Shown one piece after another: positions 7,873-15,888 of a stretch of 64,000 bases of DNA (positions are counted from its first letter, which is position 1; each line of letters opens with the position of its first letter). The position numbers and the translations under genes are program-made. Source of the stretch: Deltaproteobacteria bacterium (GTDB taxonomy: Bacteria > Myxococcota_A > UBA796 > UBA2385); NCBI GenBank assembly GCA_016792625.1, contig JAEUKK010000139.1:1-64000 (forward strand), read 5' to 3'. The notes beneath the pieces are model-generated. The model did no database searches. It saw nothing but the letters and a program-made list of their open reading frames with translations, and had not been told where the DNA came from.

Positions 7873-9068
7873 GCGCAGCCCTCGGGGGACTCGGCGCAGC
7901 GGGCGATGGCGGCGCGCAGCTCAGTGGCTTGGGCGAAGAGCTTGGGGTCGCTCATGCCGATCAGCAGGCGGTCGGCGTCCTCGAGCGCGCCGGCGCGGAA
8001 GTGCGCGTAGGCCACGCCATAGCGCAGGGCCTCGTCGCTGCGCAGCAGGCCCACGCGGTCGAGGCGATCCTCCAGACCCGCGGCGCGCTCGAACTCCTCG
8101 CCGTCCAACAAGATCGCGAAGCGTTGGCGGGTCTTCTCCTTCGGATCGGGCACCCGACCATTCCAGAGCAGCGCCGTCTCGGTGCGGCCCGCCTCGCGGT
8201 AAAGCTCGGCGACCTCGTCGGCCCAGGCGGGGTCGGTGGCGGCGATGGGCTCTAGGGCCCGGGCGGCGGCGAGGGGCTGGCCGAGGGCGCGGTGGGCGGC
8301 GGCGGCCCGCGCCCGCAGGTCGGGATCGGTGGGGGCGCGCAGCATCGCGCCTTCGAGCAGCAGCAGCGCGCGGTCGGGCGCCCCGCTGCGGCGGAGCAGC
8401 TCGGCGAGGCTCGCCGCCTCGGCGGGGGTGGCGGCCGCGTCGGCGAGCAGCACCTCGGCCCGGGCCAGCGCCTCTTGGGACAGACCCAAGCCGGCCACCA
8501 AGATGACCTGCTGGCGCACCAGCTCGCGGTCATTGGGGAAGCGGCGCGCGCCGTCCTCGAGCGCGCGCAGGGCCTCAGCCGGCCGGCCCAAGTCGTTCGC
8601 CGCCTTTGCCCGCACCCGGGGGGTGCCGGGCAGGTCCTCGACCGCCGCGCCGCCCAGCGCGAGGGCCTCGAGTGCGCGGGTCGGGGCCCCGGCGAGCAGC
8701 TCGGCCCGGGCCAGCGAGAGGCAGAGGGCGGGGTCAGGCGCGCTGCCTGTGGGGCGCAGGTCGAGCGCGGCCCGCAGCGAGGTGGCCGCGGCGGCGCCCT
8801 CGCCTTGCTGCAGCTGCAGCAGGCCCATCAGGCGGTGGTAGCGCGCCGGGTCGACCCCGGGGCTGTCGGGCCGCAGCAAGGCCAGCTCTGCCGCCGCGCG
8901 GTCGAGGTGCCCGTCGCTGAGCAGCAGGGCGGGCAGGGCCAGCGGGTCGGTGGTTGGGGTGCTCGCGCGGGGCGCGGCGAGGCTGACCCCGGCCATGAGC
9001 AGGGCTAGCCCGAGGGCGAGCGGGGCGAGCGGGGCGAGCCGGCGAGGCCGGGGCGGGTGCGCGCTCAT
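7869..9068 (-). CDS. Secreted TPR protein of the TonB2-type operon
   Basis: 399 residues. A hydrophobic signal segment (about 10-32) is followed by about ten helical tetratricopeptide-like repeats (for example YHRLMGLLQLQQGEGAAAATSLRAAL split over two helices, and ALCLSLARAELLAGAPTRALEAL). It is expected to be periplasmic and to scaffold protein contacts. TPR proteins occur after tonB in the Vibrio/Shewanella-type TonB2-TtpC operons, and this gene has exactly that position. It overlaps both neighbours by 4 bp (ATGA), implying tightly coupled translation. Only weak conservation is expected in the repeats, so the repeat count is approximate. Confidence 0.82.
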   Translation of the reverse strand: MSAHPPRPRRLAPLAPLALGLALLMAGVSLAAPRASTPTTDPLALPALLLSDGHLDRAAAELALLRPDSPGVDPARYHRLMGLLQLQQGEGAAAATSLRAALDLRPTGSAPDPALCLSLARAELLAGAPTRALEALALGGAAVEDLPGTPRVRAKAANDLGRPAEALRALEDGARRFPNDRELVRQQVILVAGLGLSQEALARAEVLLADAAATPAEAASLAELLRRSGAPDRALLLLEGAMLRAPTDPDLRARAAAAHRALGQPLAAARALEPIAATDPAWADEVAELYREAGRTETALLWNGRVPDPKEKTRQRFAILLDGEEFERAAGLEDRLDRVGLLRSDEALRYGVAYAHFRAGALEDADRLLIGMSDPKLFAQATELRAAIARCAESPEGCA

Positions 9069-9712
9069 TCGCCCTCCAGGTTGAAGACCACCGGCTGGGT
9101 GACCCGCACCGAGACGGGCCGGCCCTCATATTGACCCGGGCTGAACCGCCATTGGCGCACCGCCTCGGTGGCCGCGGCGTCGAAGACCCCAGGCGGCTGG
9201 CTCTCGAGCACGCTGACCTCCTGAATGGCGCCGTCGACGCCGATCAGCAGCGAGAGGGTCACGCTGCCGCTCAGGCCCCGGCGGCGGGCGGCCTCGGGCC
9301 AGCGCGGGGGCACCTGGCTCACCGGCCGGGGCGGCTCATCGACGCTGGCCGCGCTCATCACGGCGTCAGCCACCGGGCCGATGAGGCCGGCGGCCTCGGC
9401 GCCCACACCGCCAGGGCTCAGCGCGTCGAGGCCGAAGCTCAGGCCCGAGAGCGCGGCCCCCAGCATCGGCGCGGGCGGCGCGCTGCTCTTCGCGGCGGCC
9501 CGCGGGCGGGGCCGGGGCGCGGGCGCGGGCGGGGTGGTCTTGGGCGGCGGCGGCGGGGCGCTCAGCGCCACCGCGCGGCCCTCGCCCGCCTCGCGTGGGG
9601 GTGGCGGCTGGTTCATCACCAGCACCCCGCCGAGCATCAGGGCCACGCCGAAGGCCCCGGCCAGCGGCGGCGCGACCCACCGCAGCGGGCCCCGGCGCGG
9701 CGGCGGGCTCAT
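9065..9712 (-). CDS. tonB: TonB energy-transducing protein
   Basis: 215 residues from the ATG at 9712, which overlaps the exbD stop by 4 bp; the frame stays open upstream but that part lies inside exbD. A single membrane anchor (about 10-32) is followed by a Pro-rich spacer (PPPPPKTTPPAPAPRPRPRA, about 55-80) that spans the periplasm, a Gly/Ala/Ser linker, and a C-terminal TonB_C domain (about 125-213) with PPRWPEAARRRGLSGSV, the IQEVSVLESQPPGVFD stretch and AVRQWRFSPGQYEG. It carries proton-motive force from ExbB/ExbD to outer-membrane receptors, presumably first to the receptor encoded downstream in the same operon. Confidence 0.92.
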   Translation of the reverse strand: MSPPPRRGPLRWVAPPLAGAFGVALMLGGVLVMNQPPPPREAGEGRAVALSAPPPPPKTTPPAPAPRPRPRAAAKSSAPPAPMLGAALSGLSFGLDALSPGGVGAEAAGLIGPVADAVMSAASVDEPPRPVSQVPPRWPEAARRRGLSGSVTLSLLIGVDGAIQEVSVLESQPPGVFDAAATEAVRQWRFSPGQYEGRPVSVRVTQPVVFNLEGE

Positions 9713-10131
9713 CCGCCGGCCTCGCCGGCCTCGGCGGTGGTCACCACCCCGACGTCCGCGGCCCCGCCGAGGCGGGCCTGATCGACCACCTCGATGAGCC
9801 GCTCGGCCGACACGCGCTTGTCGGCGATGACCAGCACCGAGGACACATCGCCTTCTCCCAGCGCTTCGCGCACCCGCGCCTGGACCATCCACGGCCGCAC
9901 CGGCGCGTTGTCGAGGAAGATGGCGCCGGTCTGGTCGAGGCTGATGCGCAGCGCCTTGGCGCTGGCCGGGCTGCCGCTGGCCGCGCCCGGCCGCTGGATG
10001 TCGACCTTGCTGTCTTTGACGAAGGTGGTCGACACCATGAAGAAGATGAGGAGGATGAACACCACGTCAATCAGCGGTGACAGATCGACATCTTGGCCCG
10101 CCTCGGGCGGGCGGCGGAGCAAGCGGCTCAT
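9709..10131 (-). CDS. exbD: ExbD/TolR-type biopolymer transport subunit
   Basis: 140 residues. After a short cytoplasmic N-terminus comes the single membrane helix with the functional aspartate in the motif DLSPLIDVVFILLIFFMVST, the hallmark of the ExbD/TolR family, followed by a periplasmic domain of about 95 residues (VDIQRPGAA, IFLDNAPVRP, VLVIADKRVSAERLIEVVDQAR). The aspartate conducts protons with ExbB. The gene overlaps exbB and tonB by 4 bp each. Length is typical. Confidence 0.93.
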   Translation of the reverse strand: MSRLLRRPPEAGQDVDLSPLIDVVFILLIFFMVSTTFVKDSKVDIQRPGAASGSPASAKALRISLDQTGAIFLDNAPVRPWMVQARVREALGEGDVSSVLVIADKRVSAERLIEVVDQARLGGAADVGVVTTAEAGEAGG

Positions 10132-10721
10132 GCGGCCACCCCCTGGGCGCTGCGCAGCATGAGCTGCTCCTCCAGCGCGTCGAGCTCGTGGTTGAGGTGC
10201 TCTTGGCGCTGGTCGAGCGCCCGGCCGATGAGGATGCCGGGCACGCTGATCACGAGGCCAAGCTGGGTGGTGAGCAGGGCCTCGGCGATGCCCGCCGCCA
10301 CTCCGCCACCCTGGGTGTAGAGCGCCATGTCGGCGAGGCTCTGAAAGGTCTCGATCATGCCCATCACCGTACCGAGCAGGCCGAGCAGGGGGGCGACGGT
10401 GACCGTCGCGCGCACGAGCACCTTGCCCTCGTCGAGCTCGCCGCGCAGGGGCCCCAGCGCCGCCGACAGGTCGAGCCGGTGCACCCGGGGGCGGTCGGCG
10501 AGGGGCATCACCGCGGCCACCGCCCGGTCGCGCACGGTCGACCCGGTGGGCGGGGCGCCCTTGGCCCGCGCGGCGGCGAGGCGGGCCAGCGCCTCACCGC
10601 CCCGGCCGGCGCGCAGGGCGAGGGCCCGGTGGGCGAGGGCCGCCCAGAGCAGGGCGGCGCAGGTGGCGAGGGGCAGCATGACCGCGCCGCCGCTGCGCCA
10701 GAGCTCGACCACGGCGCTCAT
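10128..10721 (-). CDS. exbB: ExbB/TolQ/MotA-type proton channel subunit
   Basis: 197 residues with three membrane segments (about 10-32, 100-125 and 140-165). The family signature is clear: VTVAPLLGLLGTVMGMIETFQ, then GGGVAAGIAEALLTTQLGLVISVPGILIG. It forms the pentameric channel around ExbD. This is the shorter of two ExbB-like proteins in the operon, matching the TonB2 arrangement in which a second ExbB-like protein (TtpC) is added. Overlaps of 4 bp link it to both neighbours. Confidence 0.92.
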   Translation of the reverse strand: MSAVVELWRSGGAVMLPLATCAALLWAALAHRALALRAGRGGEALARLAAARAKGAPPTGSTVRDRAVAAVMPLADRPRVHRLDLSAALGPLRGELDEGKVLVRATVTVAPLLGLLGTVMGMIETFQSLADMALYTQGGGVAAGIAEALLTTQLGLVISVPGILIGRALDQRQEHLNHELDALEEQLMLRSAQGVAA

Positions 10722-12154
10722 CGGGCGGCCACGGCGTGCAGACTGGGGCGCTCCTCGGCGTCGAGCGCGCTGGGGTCGTCGCCGTCGTCATCATCGTCGG
10801 GGCCGTCGCGCTCGTCGCTGGCCCGCTCCGCTGTCAGCGCCACCGCGTTGATCACCTGCAGCGCCGCCTGCTCGATCTGGCCGAGCACGCCATCGGCCCA
10901 GGACCGGGTCAGGTTGCCCAGCAGCACGCAGGGGATGGCGACGATGAGGCCGAACTCGGTGGTGACCAGGGCCTCGGAGATGCCGCCCGACAACATCTTG
11001 GGGTCGCCGGTCCCATATTCGGTGATGATATCGAAGGTGCTGATCATGCCCGTGACGGTACCGAGCAGGCCCAGCAGGGGGGCGACCGCCGCGATGACCA
11101 GGATGGCCGCGCCGAAGCGCACGATCGGCGGCTGCACGCGCAGGATGGACTCGGCGGCGAGGTCTTGCAGTGCGTCCCGGTCGCCGCTGGCTGTGCGCTC
11201 CGCGCCGGTGAGCAGGTCGCGCAGCACCCGGGCGGTCGGGCCGGCAGCGGTGGCCACCGCGGCGCGGGCCCCGCTGAGATCGCCGGCCAGCACGGCGGCG
11301 GCGACGGTGTCACCGAGCGCGGCCCCCCGGCGGGCGAGGCTCAGCGTCAGCGCCCGGGCGGCGGTCAGGGCCCCAGCCACGATGCCCAGCCCCAAAATGA
11401 CGTAGCCGACGAGGCCACCCGCGTCGAGGGTGTCTTGCAGCGTGGTCTCTTTGCGCTCGGCCATCGCGGCCTCAAAACCCTCGACCACGAAGGCCTCGGC
11501 CCGGGGCGGCGGCGCCCCACCCGCAGCGGCGGCGGCGAGGGCGGGCGCGGAGAGCGCGCCGTCACCCGCCGCGCGCAGGCCGAAGCGGCCCTCGCCGAGC
11601 GGCATCAGGCTCCCGCTGCCCTGGGGAGAGACCCCCCAGGCGGCGACCCGGCCGAGGCGCACGACCTCTCCCTCGACCGCCTCGCCGCTGGCCAAGAAGA
11701 AGGTCGCGGGGCTCACCTGCAGGCTGCGGTCGGCGCTCAGCGCGGGGAGCGCCCAGGCGAAGGCCGAGGAGAGGGTGTCCTCGGGTGGGGTGGCCTCGGC
11801 CACCTCGAGGCTGGCGGCCTCGGCGGCTTGGGCGATGGTGCTGCGCAGCAGCTCCTCGCGGTCGAGCGCGGCTTGGCGGGCCTCCTCCCGTTCGCGGAGC
11901 TCGGCTTCGAGCTGGCTGGCCCGGCGCTCGAGCCCGAGCAGGCGGCCCTGCAGGCCGTCCAGCTCTCGTTCGGCTGCGCGCACCCGCTCCGCGCGCTCCT
12001 TGCTCACCTCGGCGCGGCGGCGGGTCAGGGCCTCCTTCTCGGCGAGCAGGAAGGCGACCTCGCGCTGGTAGGCCTGCTCCAGCGCGTCTTCGGCGTGGGC
12101 TGGGGGGCCGAGCAGCAGCGCGCTGAGCGCGGCGGGCAACAGCAGGCTGATCAT
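10718..12154 (-). CDS. TtpC-like ExbB/MotA-family protein with periplasmic coiled coil
   Basis: 478 residues. A signal-like helix (1-21) precedes a coiled coil (about 25-130, rich in Glu, Arg and Leu) and a beta-rich domain (about 150-220). The C-terminal 210 residues are an ExbB/TolQ module: a membrane helix GLVGYVILGLGIVAGAL, then AVAPLLGLLGTVTGMISTF and GISEALVTTEFGLIVAIPCVLLG. This layout is that of TtpC, the extra ExbB-like subunit of TonB2 systems in Vibrio and Shewanella. The extreme C-terminus is acidic (DGPDDDDDGDD). The adjacent DUF3450 gene supports the assignment, because DUF3450 and TtpC proteins usually occur side by side. Confidence 0.85.
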   Translation of the reverse strand: MISLLLPAALSALLLGPPAHAEDALEQAYQREVAFLLAEKEALTRRRAEVSKERAERVRAAERELDGLQGRLLGLERRASQLEAELREREEARQAALDREELLRSTIAQAAEAASLEVAEATPPEDTLSSAFAWALPALSADRSLQVSPATFFLASGEAVEGEVVRLGRVAAWGVSPQGSGSLMPLGEGRFGLRAAGDGALSAPALAAAAAGGAPPPRAEAFVVEGFEAAMAERKETTLQDTLDAGGLVGYVILGLGIVAGALTAARALTLSLARRGAALGDTVAAAVLAGDLSGARAAVATAAGPTARVLRDLLTGAERTASGDRDALQDLAAESILRVQPPIVRFGAAILVIAAVAPLLGLLGTVTGMISTFDIITEYGTGDPKMLSGGISEALVTTEFGLIVAIPCVLLGNLTRSWADGVLGQIEQAALQVINAVALTAERASDERDGPDDDDDGDDPSALDAEERPSLHAVAAR

Positions 12155-12894
12155 CGCGCACCTCCGGCGAGGGGCAGGGTGAAGGTGCCGGTGTGGATCC
12201 CACGCTCCAGCGCGTCAAAGAGCGCGAGCGCGGCCACCCGGTCCTGCTCCTCGGCCATCGGGCGGAAGGCCCAGGCCGCACCCTCGCGGGCGGCCATCCC
12301 CACCCGTCCGTCGGGCGCCCGCCAGTAGAGGGCGACCATGCCCATGCGGGCGATGTCGGCGAGCAGCTCTTGGCCGTCGACGGTGATCACCTGCCGGTCG
12401 AGGCCGGTGGTGCGGCCGAGGCGGCGCTCGTCCTCGACGAAGGCCCACAGCCGGGCCGCGACCTGCTCGGGGGTCTTGCGGCCGTCGTCGAGCTGGGCGC
12501 GCAGCTCGCTGAGGGCGGCGGCGCGCTCGACCGCGCGGAAGGGCAGCCCCTCGGCCACATGGGCGCTCAGGGCGTCGAGGTTGCGGATGAGCACGCCGCG
12601 CAGCGCGTCGCCGGCGGTGGGCAGCTGCGCGGCCCGCAGCTCGGCCTCGGCGCTCAGCAGGCGCTCGAGGCGGAGCTCCTCTCTCCGTACTTGGACTTCG
12701 AGATCGACGCGCTGGGCGTTGATCGCGCGAAGCTCCCCGCGGAGCGACTCCTTCTCGACGTCGAGCTCTTGGTGCAGGGCCTCGACCTCGGCCCGCAGCG
12801 CGGCGAGGCGGGCGGCGCGGGGGTCGGTGTCTGCGTGCCCGATGAGCGGGGGGAGCAGCAGCAGCGGGAGCAGGCGGCGGAGAGAGCGGAGCAC
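12151..12894 (-). CDS. DUF3450 family periplasmic protein
   Basis: 247 residues from a GTG start with GGAGG upstream. A signal peptide (about 1-21) leads into a coiled coil (about 28-95), and a C-terminal domain with features of DUF3450: FRAVERAAALSELRAQLDDG, KTPEQVAARLWAFVEDERRLGRT, LADIARMGMVALYWRAPDGRVGM. DUF3450 proteins are the usual first gene of TtpC/TonB2 operons and probably contact the periplasmic coiled coil of TtpC. It is the first gene of the tightly overlapping six-gene core here. 118 bp separate it from the beta-helix lipoprotein gene on the same strand. Confidence 0.8.
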   Translation of the reverse strand: MLRSLRRLLPLLLLPPLIGHADTDPRAARLAALRAEVEALHQELDVEKESLRGELRAINAQRVDLEVQVRREELRLERLLSAEAELRAAQLPTAGDALRGVLIRNLDALSAHVAEGLPFRAVERAAALSELRAQLDDGRKTPEQVAARLWAFVEDERRLGRTTGLDRQVITVDGQELLADIARMGMVALYWRAPDGRVGMAAREGAAWAFRPMAEEQDRVAALALFDALERGIHTGTFTLPLAGGAR

Positions 12895-13012
12895 AGGGCC
12901 TCCAGGGGGATGAGACCTGCGGGGTCTGTCTTTGGGGCATTGCAGAGGGCGTCGCGGGCACGCCCCCAGGTCCGCGGCAGACCGACCCCCGCGGGCCGGC
13001 CCGCGTCGGCCC

Positions 13013-14317
13013 TCAGTTCATCGCGGCCGTCGTCCAGCCGGTGGTCCAGTCGCCGCCGGTCAGGCAGCCCTCGGTGGGCAGGTCGCCGCTGGGCGCGAAA
13101 CCACTGAAGCTCAAGGGGCTGGTGGCCTCATTTCCCGTACCGCCGAGGAAGGCCGCCTCGAGGTTGGCGTCAGCCGACTCGCCGTCGTCGACCGCGAAGT
13201 TGGTGGCGCAGGCCACCACGCTGTTGTTGATCGAGAGGCTGCCGGCGGTGTAGGTGGCGTCGTCATCGACGTCGAGGCAGGCCTTGCCGAAGCCCGACAC
13301 GATCAGGCCATCGATGTCGACGCCGGTGCCGCGGCGCAGGGTGAGGCCCACTCCCTCTTCCGAGCCGCCGATGATGGTCAGGTTGCGCAGGGTCGGCACG
13401 CTGCGGGGGAGGGCGTTGTTCTCGTCCTCGTTGTTGTCGGCCTCGATGCCACGGTCACCAATATCGGCGCCCTGCTGGATGCAGACCTCACTGACGCCGC
13501 CGGTCCAGCCGTCGGTCCAGTCCAGCTGGTCGTCGCCCGCGCCGGTGATCACGAGGTGGTCGGCCTCGACCGTGCCGCCGAAGAACTCGACCCCGTCGTC
13601 GAGGTTCATGTGGATCTGGACATAGGAGACCGAGGTGCCGCTACCCACGCCTTGCAGCGCGAGGCCGTTCACCTGGTTCTCGGGCGTGATGTCGATGCCG
13701 CCGAACTCGATGCGCACGTACTTGAGGCTGCCGCTGCTGTCGGTGGGGTCATCGCCGCCATAGGTGCCCGCGTCCCCCTCGCTCTCGGCCTCGCAGGGCA
13801 GCGACTCGCTGCTGCCGTCCGAGCAGTTGTTGATCGGCGCCTTGCCGTTGACGATGATGCCGCCCCAGTCCCCGCGGCTGCGGCTGCCCTCGGGCAGCGC
13901 CGAGGTGAAGATGATTGGCGCGGCGGCGGTGCCCTCGGCCACGATGCGCGCCCCGCGCTGGACGGCGAGGAAGCCTTTGGTGGCGTTGTCCCCGTAGATC
14001 ACCGTGCCTGGCGCGATGGTGATGGTGTTGCTGTTGCTCGGGCTCTCGGGGTCGCCGATGAACACCCCGCCCGAGAGCAGGTAGGCCGAGCAGGCCTCGG
14101 GCGAGAGGCTCAGGTCGCTGGTGTAGACGCCCGAGAGGGTGGCCACGCCGTCAACACAGTCGCCGCCGCCGCCGTCACCGCCGCCATCACCCGCACCGCC
14201 GTCGCCCGCGCCGCCGTCACCAGACGCGCCGCTGTCGCCGTCGCCGATCTCTTTTTCGCCGACGCAGGCGTTGATGACCATCGGGAAAACACAGAGGATG
14301 AGCTTCGAGGTCCGCAT
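13013..14317 (-). CDS. Right-handed beta-helix surface/periplasmic lipoprotein
   Basis: 434 residues. The N-terminus is a lipoprotein signal (lipobox INAC, Cys18), followed by a Gly/Asp tether (about 25-55). The body has the rhythm of a parallel beta-helix: ITIAPGTVIYGDNATKGFLAVQ, IIFTSALPEGSRSRGDWGGI, KYVRIEFGG, VSYVQIHMNLDDGVEFFGGTV, LRNLTIIGGSEEGVGLTLRRG. Related lipoproteins are common beside Oar-like TonB receptors in Gammaproteobacteria and Myxococcota, so it may bind the transported substrate. It lies upstream of the TonB operon on the same strand with a 118 bp gap and may be its first gene. Acidic patches suggest Ca2+ binding but no canonical site is certain. Confidence 0.75.
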   Translation of the reverse strand: MRTSKLILCVFPMVINACVGEKEIGDGDSGASGDGGAGDGGAGDGGGDGGGGDCVDGVATLSGVYTSDLSLSPEACSAYLLSGGVFIGDPESPSNSNTITIAPGTVIYGDNATKGFLAVQRGARIVAEGTAAAPIIFTSALPEGSRSRGDWGGIIVNGKAPINNCSDGSSESLPCEAESEGDAGTYGGDDPTDSSGSLKYVRIEFGGIDITPENQVNGLALQGVGSGTSVSYVQIHMNLDDGVEFFGGTVEADHLVITGAGDDQLDWTDGWTGGVSEVCIQQGADIGDRGIEADNNEDENNALPRSVPTLRNLTIIGGSEEGVGLTLRRGTGVDIDGLIVSGFGKACLDVDDDATYTAGSLSINNSVVACATNFAVDDGESADANLEAAFLGGTGNEATSPLSFSGFAPSGDLPTEGCLTGGDWTTGWTTAAMN

Positions 14318-14676
14318 GTCGGTCTCCGTGGGAGGGCCGGCCCAGGGCCGGTTTGGTGGTCTGACGCGCGGAGGGTATTCTTTGGATGGTGGCAGACTAA
14401 TGACAGGGCGGTGAGGCCGAAGGTCCGAGGCGGGGGCGGCCGGAGATGTTGCGACCCCGTGCCCGCGCGCGCCCCGGGCGGTCGCAGGTCTGCCCTCTCG
14501 CTGTCACCCTTGTCTGCCCGGTGTCAGGGCCGGTCGGCCACGGGCGGAGACAGAGGGGTCTCCCTCGTGCTGTGCGGGGGGTGTCTCTGTGGCGCCGTGG
14601 GGCTGCCACGGTCCCGTCACCATAGGCGCCGCTGTCGGCCGCCCGCCCGCCTCGGTTAGGATCGCCCCGGGGTGGC
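14318..14676. other. Divergent intergenic region (359 bp), no gene
   Basis: This stretch separates the minus-strand beta-helix lipoprotein/TonB operon from the plus-strand FGE-like gene. An AT-richer pocket at about 14376-14404 (GGTATTCTTTGGATGG followed by GACTAATGACA) is the best place for the promoter of the minus-strand operon, but no hexamer pair is convincing. Short GTGTC/GTCAC elements occur at about 14512-14528. I see no coding potential with native codon use. Confidence 0.4.
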
Positions 14677-15888
14677 ATGGGCGCAGGATCGAGGCCGTCG
14701 CGGGGTCGGCTGGTGGAGCGGGCGCTCGGGTTCGGGATGGCGTCGCTGACGCTGCTCTCGTGTGACCCGCCGCCGCTGGTCGCCAGCGCCGCGCCCTGCC
14801 CGCCGGGCATGGTGTTGGTCGAGGGGGCGGGCCAGCTCGGCCTGGACGCCGCGACGGTGCGGATTTTGCCCCCTGGCCCCGGGGGCCCCGCGGACGCCGC
14901 CGCCTGCGGTGACGCGGCCCTCTGCTGGCTCCAGACCGACCTGGTCGACCCGATCCTCAAGCCGCGGTCGGTCCAGCTCGCCCCCTTCTGTGTCGACGCC
15001 TGGCCCTTCCCGGGCGCGGGGGCCCGCTACACCCGCGACGGCATGACCGCCTGGGACGCGCAGGCCCTCGACGCGCTGCTGCGGGGCGGCGGGCTCGGCG
15101 GGCGCCGGCTGTGCACGGCGACCGAGCTGCAGGCGGCCGCGGCGGGGCTGCGCGCAAACCTGCCCCTGATCTACGGCCAGCGCGCCGATCTCGCGCGATG
15201 TGACGGGCATGAGGCCCGGGCCGGCCGGGTCGAGGCGCCGATCGGCGTCGACCCGGGCTGCGTCAACCCCGAGACCGGCGCGGGCGAGTACTTCACCCGG
15301 CACGCCCACTGGGTCGTGGCTGACGCTGCTTTCGTCGAGGCCGCCTGCGAGTCGCCGCCCTGCCGGGCGGCCGGCAACCGCCCCCTCCGGCCAGGGATGT
15401 TCATCGTGCTCGGCGGCACGGGGCGCCTGGCCACCCGCCAGCTCCCCCTGAGCCCGCACACCTGGCATGACCACGGCGCGCCCGCTCCGGCCGGCTGTGA
15501 CGACATGGGGCACGACGACCAGCCGGCGCTCTGCGCCGATCCTGACCGGGCTTGGCGCGCGCCCACCCCGGCGCTGGCCGCCGAAGTGGCCCGCTGGCAG
15601 GTTCTTGTGGATGAGGCGCGCAGCAGCGGGAGCATGACCCGGGCGCTGGAGCGCGGGCTCGGGCGCGCGGTCTGCCCGGCAGCCCCCGGCGCGACCGGAG
15701 AGGCGCCAGCGGTGTCGGGCCCCGGGGACGGGCGGGGCGCTCCGGTCCCCCGTGGCGCGCCGACCCCGGGGCGTCCTCCTCCTCCGGCTGGAGGTCCTCC
15801 TCCTCCGACGGGAGGTTCTCCTCCGCCCGATGGCTCTCCGCCTCCCCCGTCCTTTAGCGCGCCCGGCGCACCCGCAGGCGGTGGGTGA
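14677..15888 (+). CDS. Lipoprotein with formylglycine-generating-enzyme-like (SUMF1) domain
   Basis: 403 residues. A long N-region precedes the lipobox TLLSC (Cys29). Residues 40-270 show features of the FGE-sulfatase/SUMF1 fold used by many bacteria as a non-enzymatic or ligand-binding module: CPPGMVLVEG, LAPFCVDAWPFP, MTAWDAQALDALL, and GRRLCTATELQAAAAG in place of the usual KRLPTEAEWE. Many cysteines suggest disulphides. The last 60 residues are a low-complexity Pro-rich tail built from near-identical PPPPTGG-like units of 24 bp. The 3' end overlaps the convergent DUF2079 gene by 35 bp. Catalytic formylglycine generation is doubtful because the active-site cysteines cannot be placed. Confidence 0.6.
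   Translation: MGAGSRPSRGRLVERALGFGMASLTLLSCDPPPLVASAAPCPPGMVLVEGAGQLGLDAATVRILPPGPGGPADAAACGDAALCWLQTDLVDPILKPRSVQLAPFCVDAWPFPGAGARYTRDGMTAWDAQALDALLRGGGLGGRRLCTATELQAAAAGLRANLPLIYGQRADLARCDGHEARAGRVEAPIGVDPGCVNPETGAGEYFTRHAHWVVADAAFVEAACESPPCRAAGNRPLRPGMFIVLGGTGRLATRQLPLSPHTWHDHGAPAPAGCDDMGHDDQPALCADPDRAWRAPTPALAAEVARWQVLVDEARSSGSMTRALERGLGRAVCPAAPGATGEAPAVSGPGDGRGAPVPRGAPTPGRPPPPAGGPPPPTGGSPPPDGSPPPPSFSAPGAPAGGG

Noticed and set aside
14677..15888. Active formylglycine-generating sulfatase activator.
   Set aside because: The catalytic cysteine pair of FGE could not be located and the RLPTE-type motif is altered (RRLCTATE), so only the fold is proposed.
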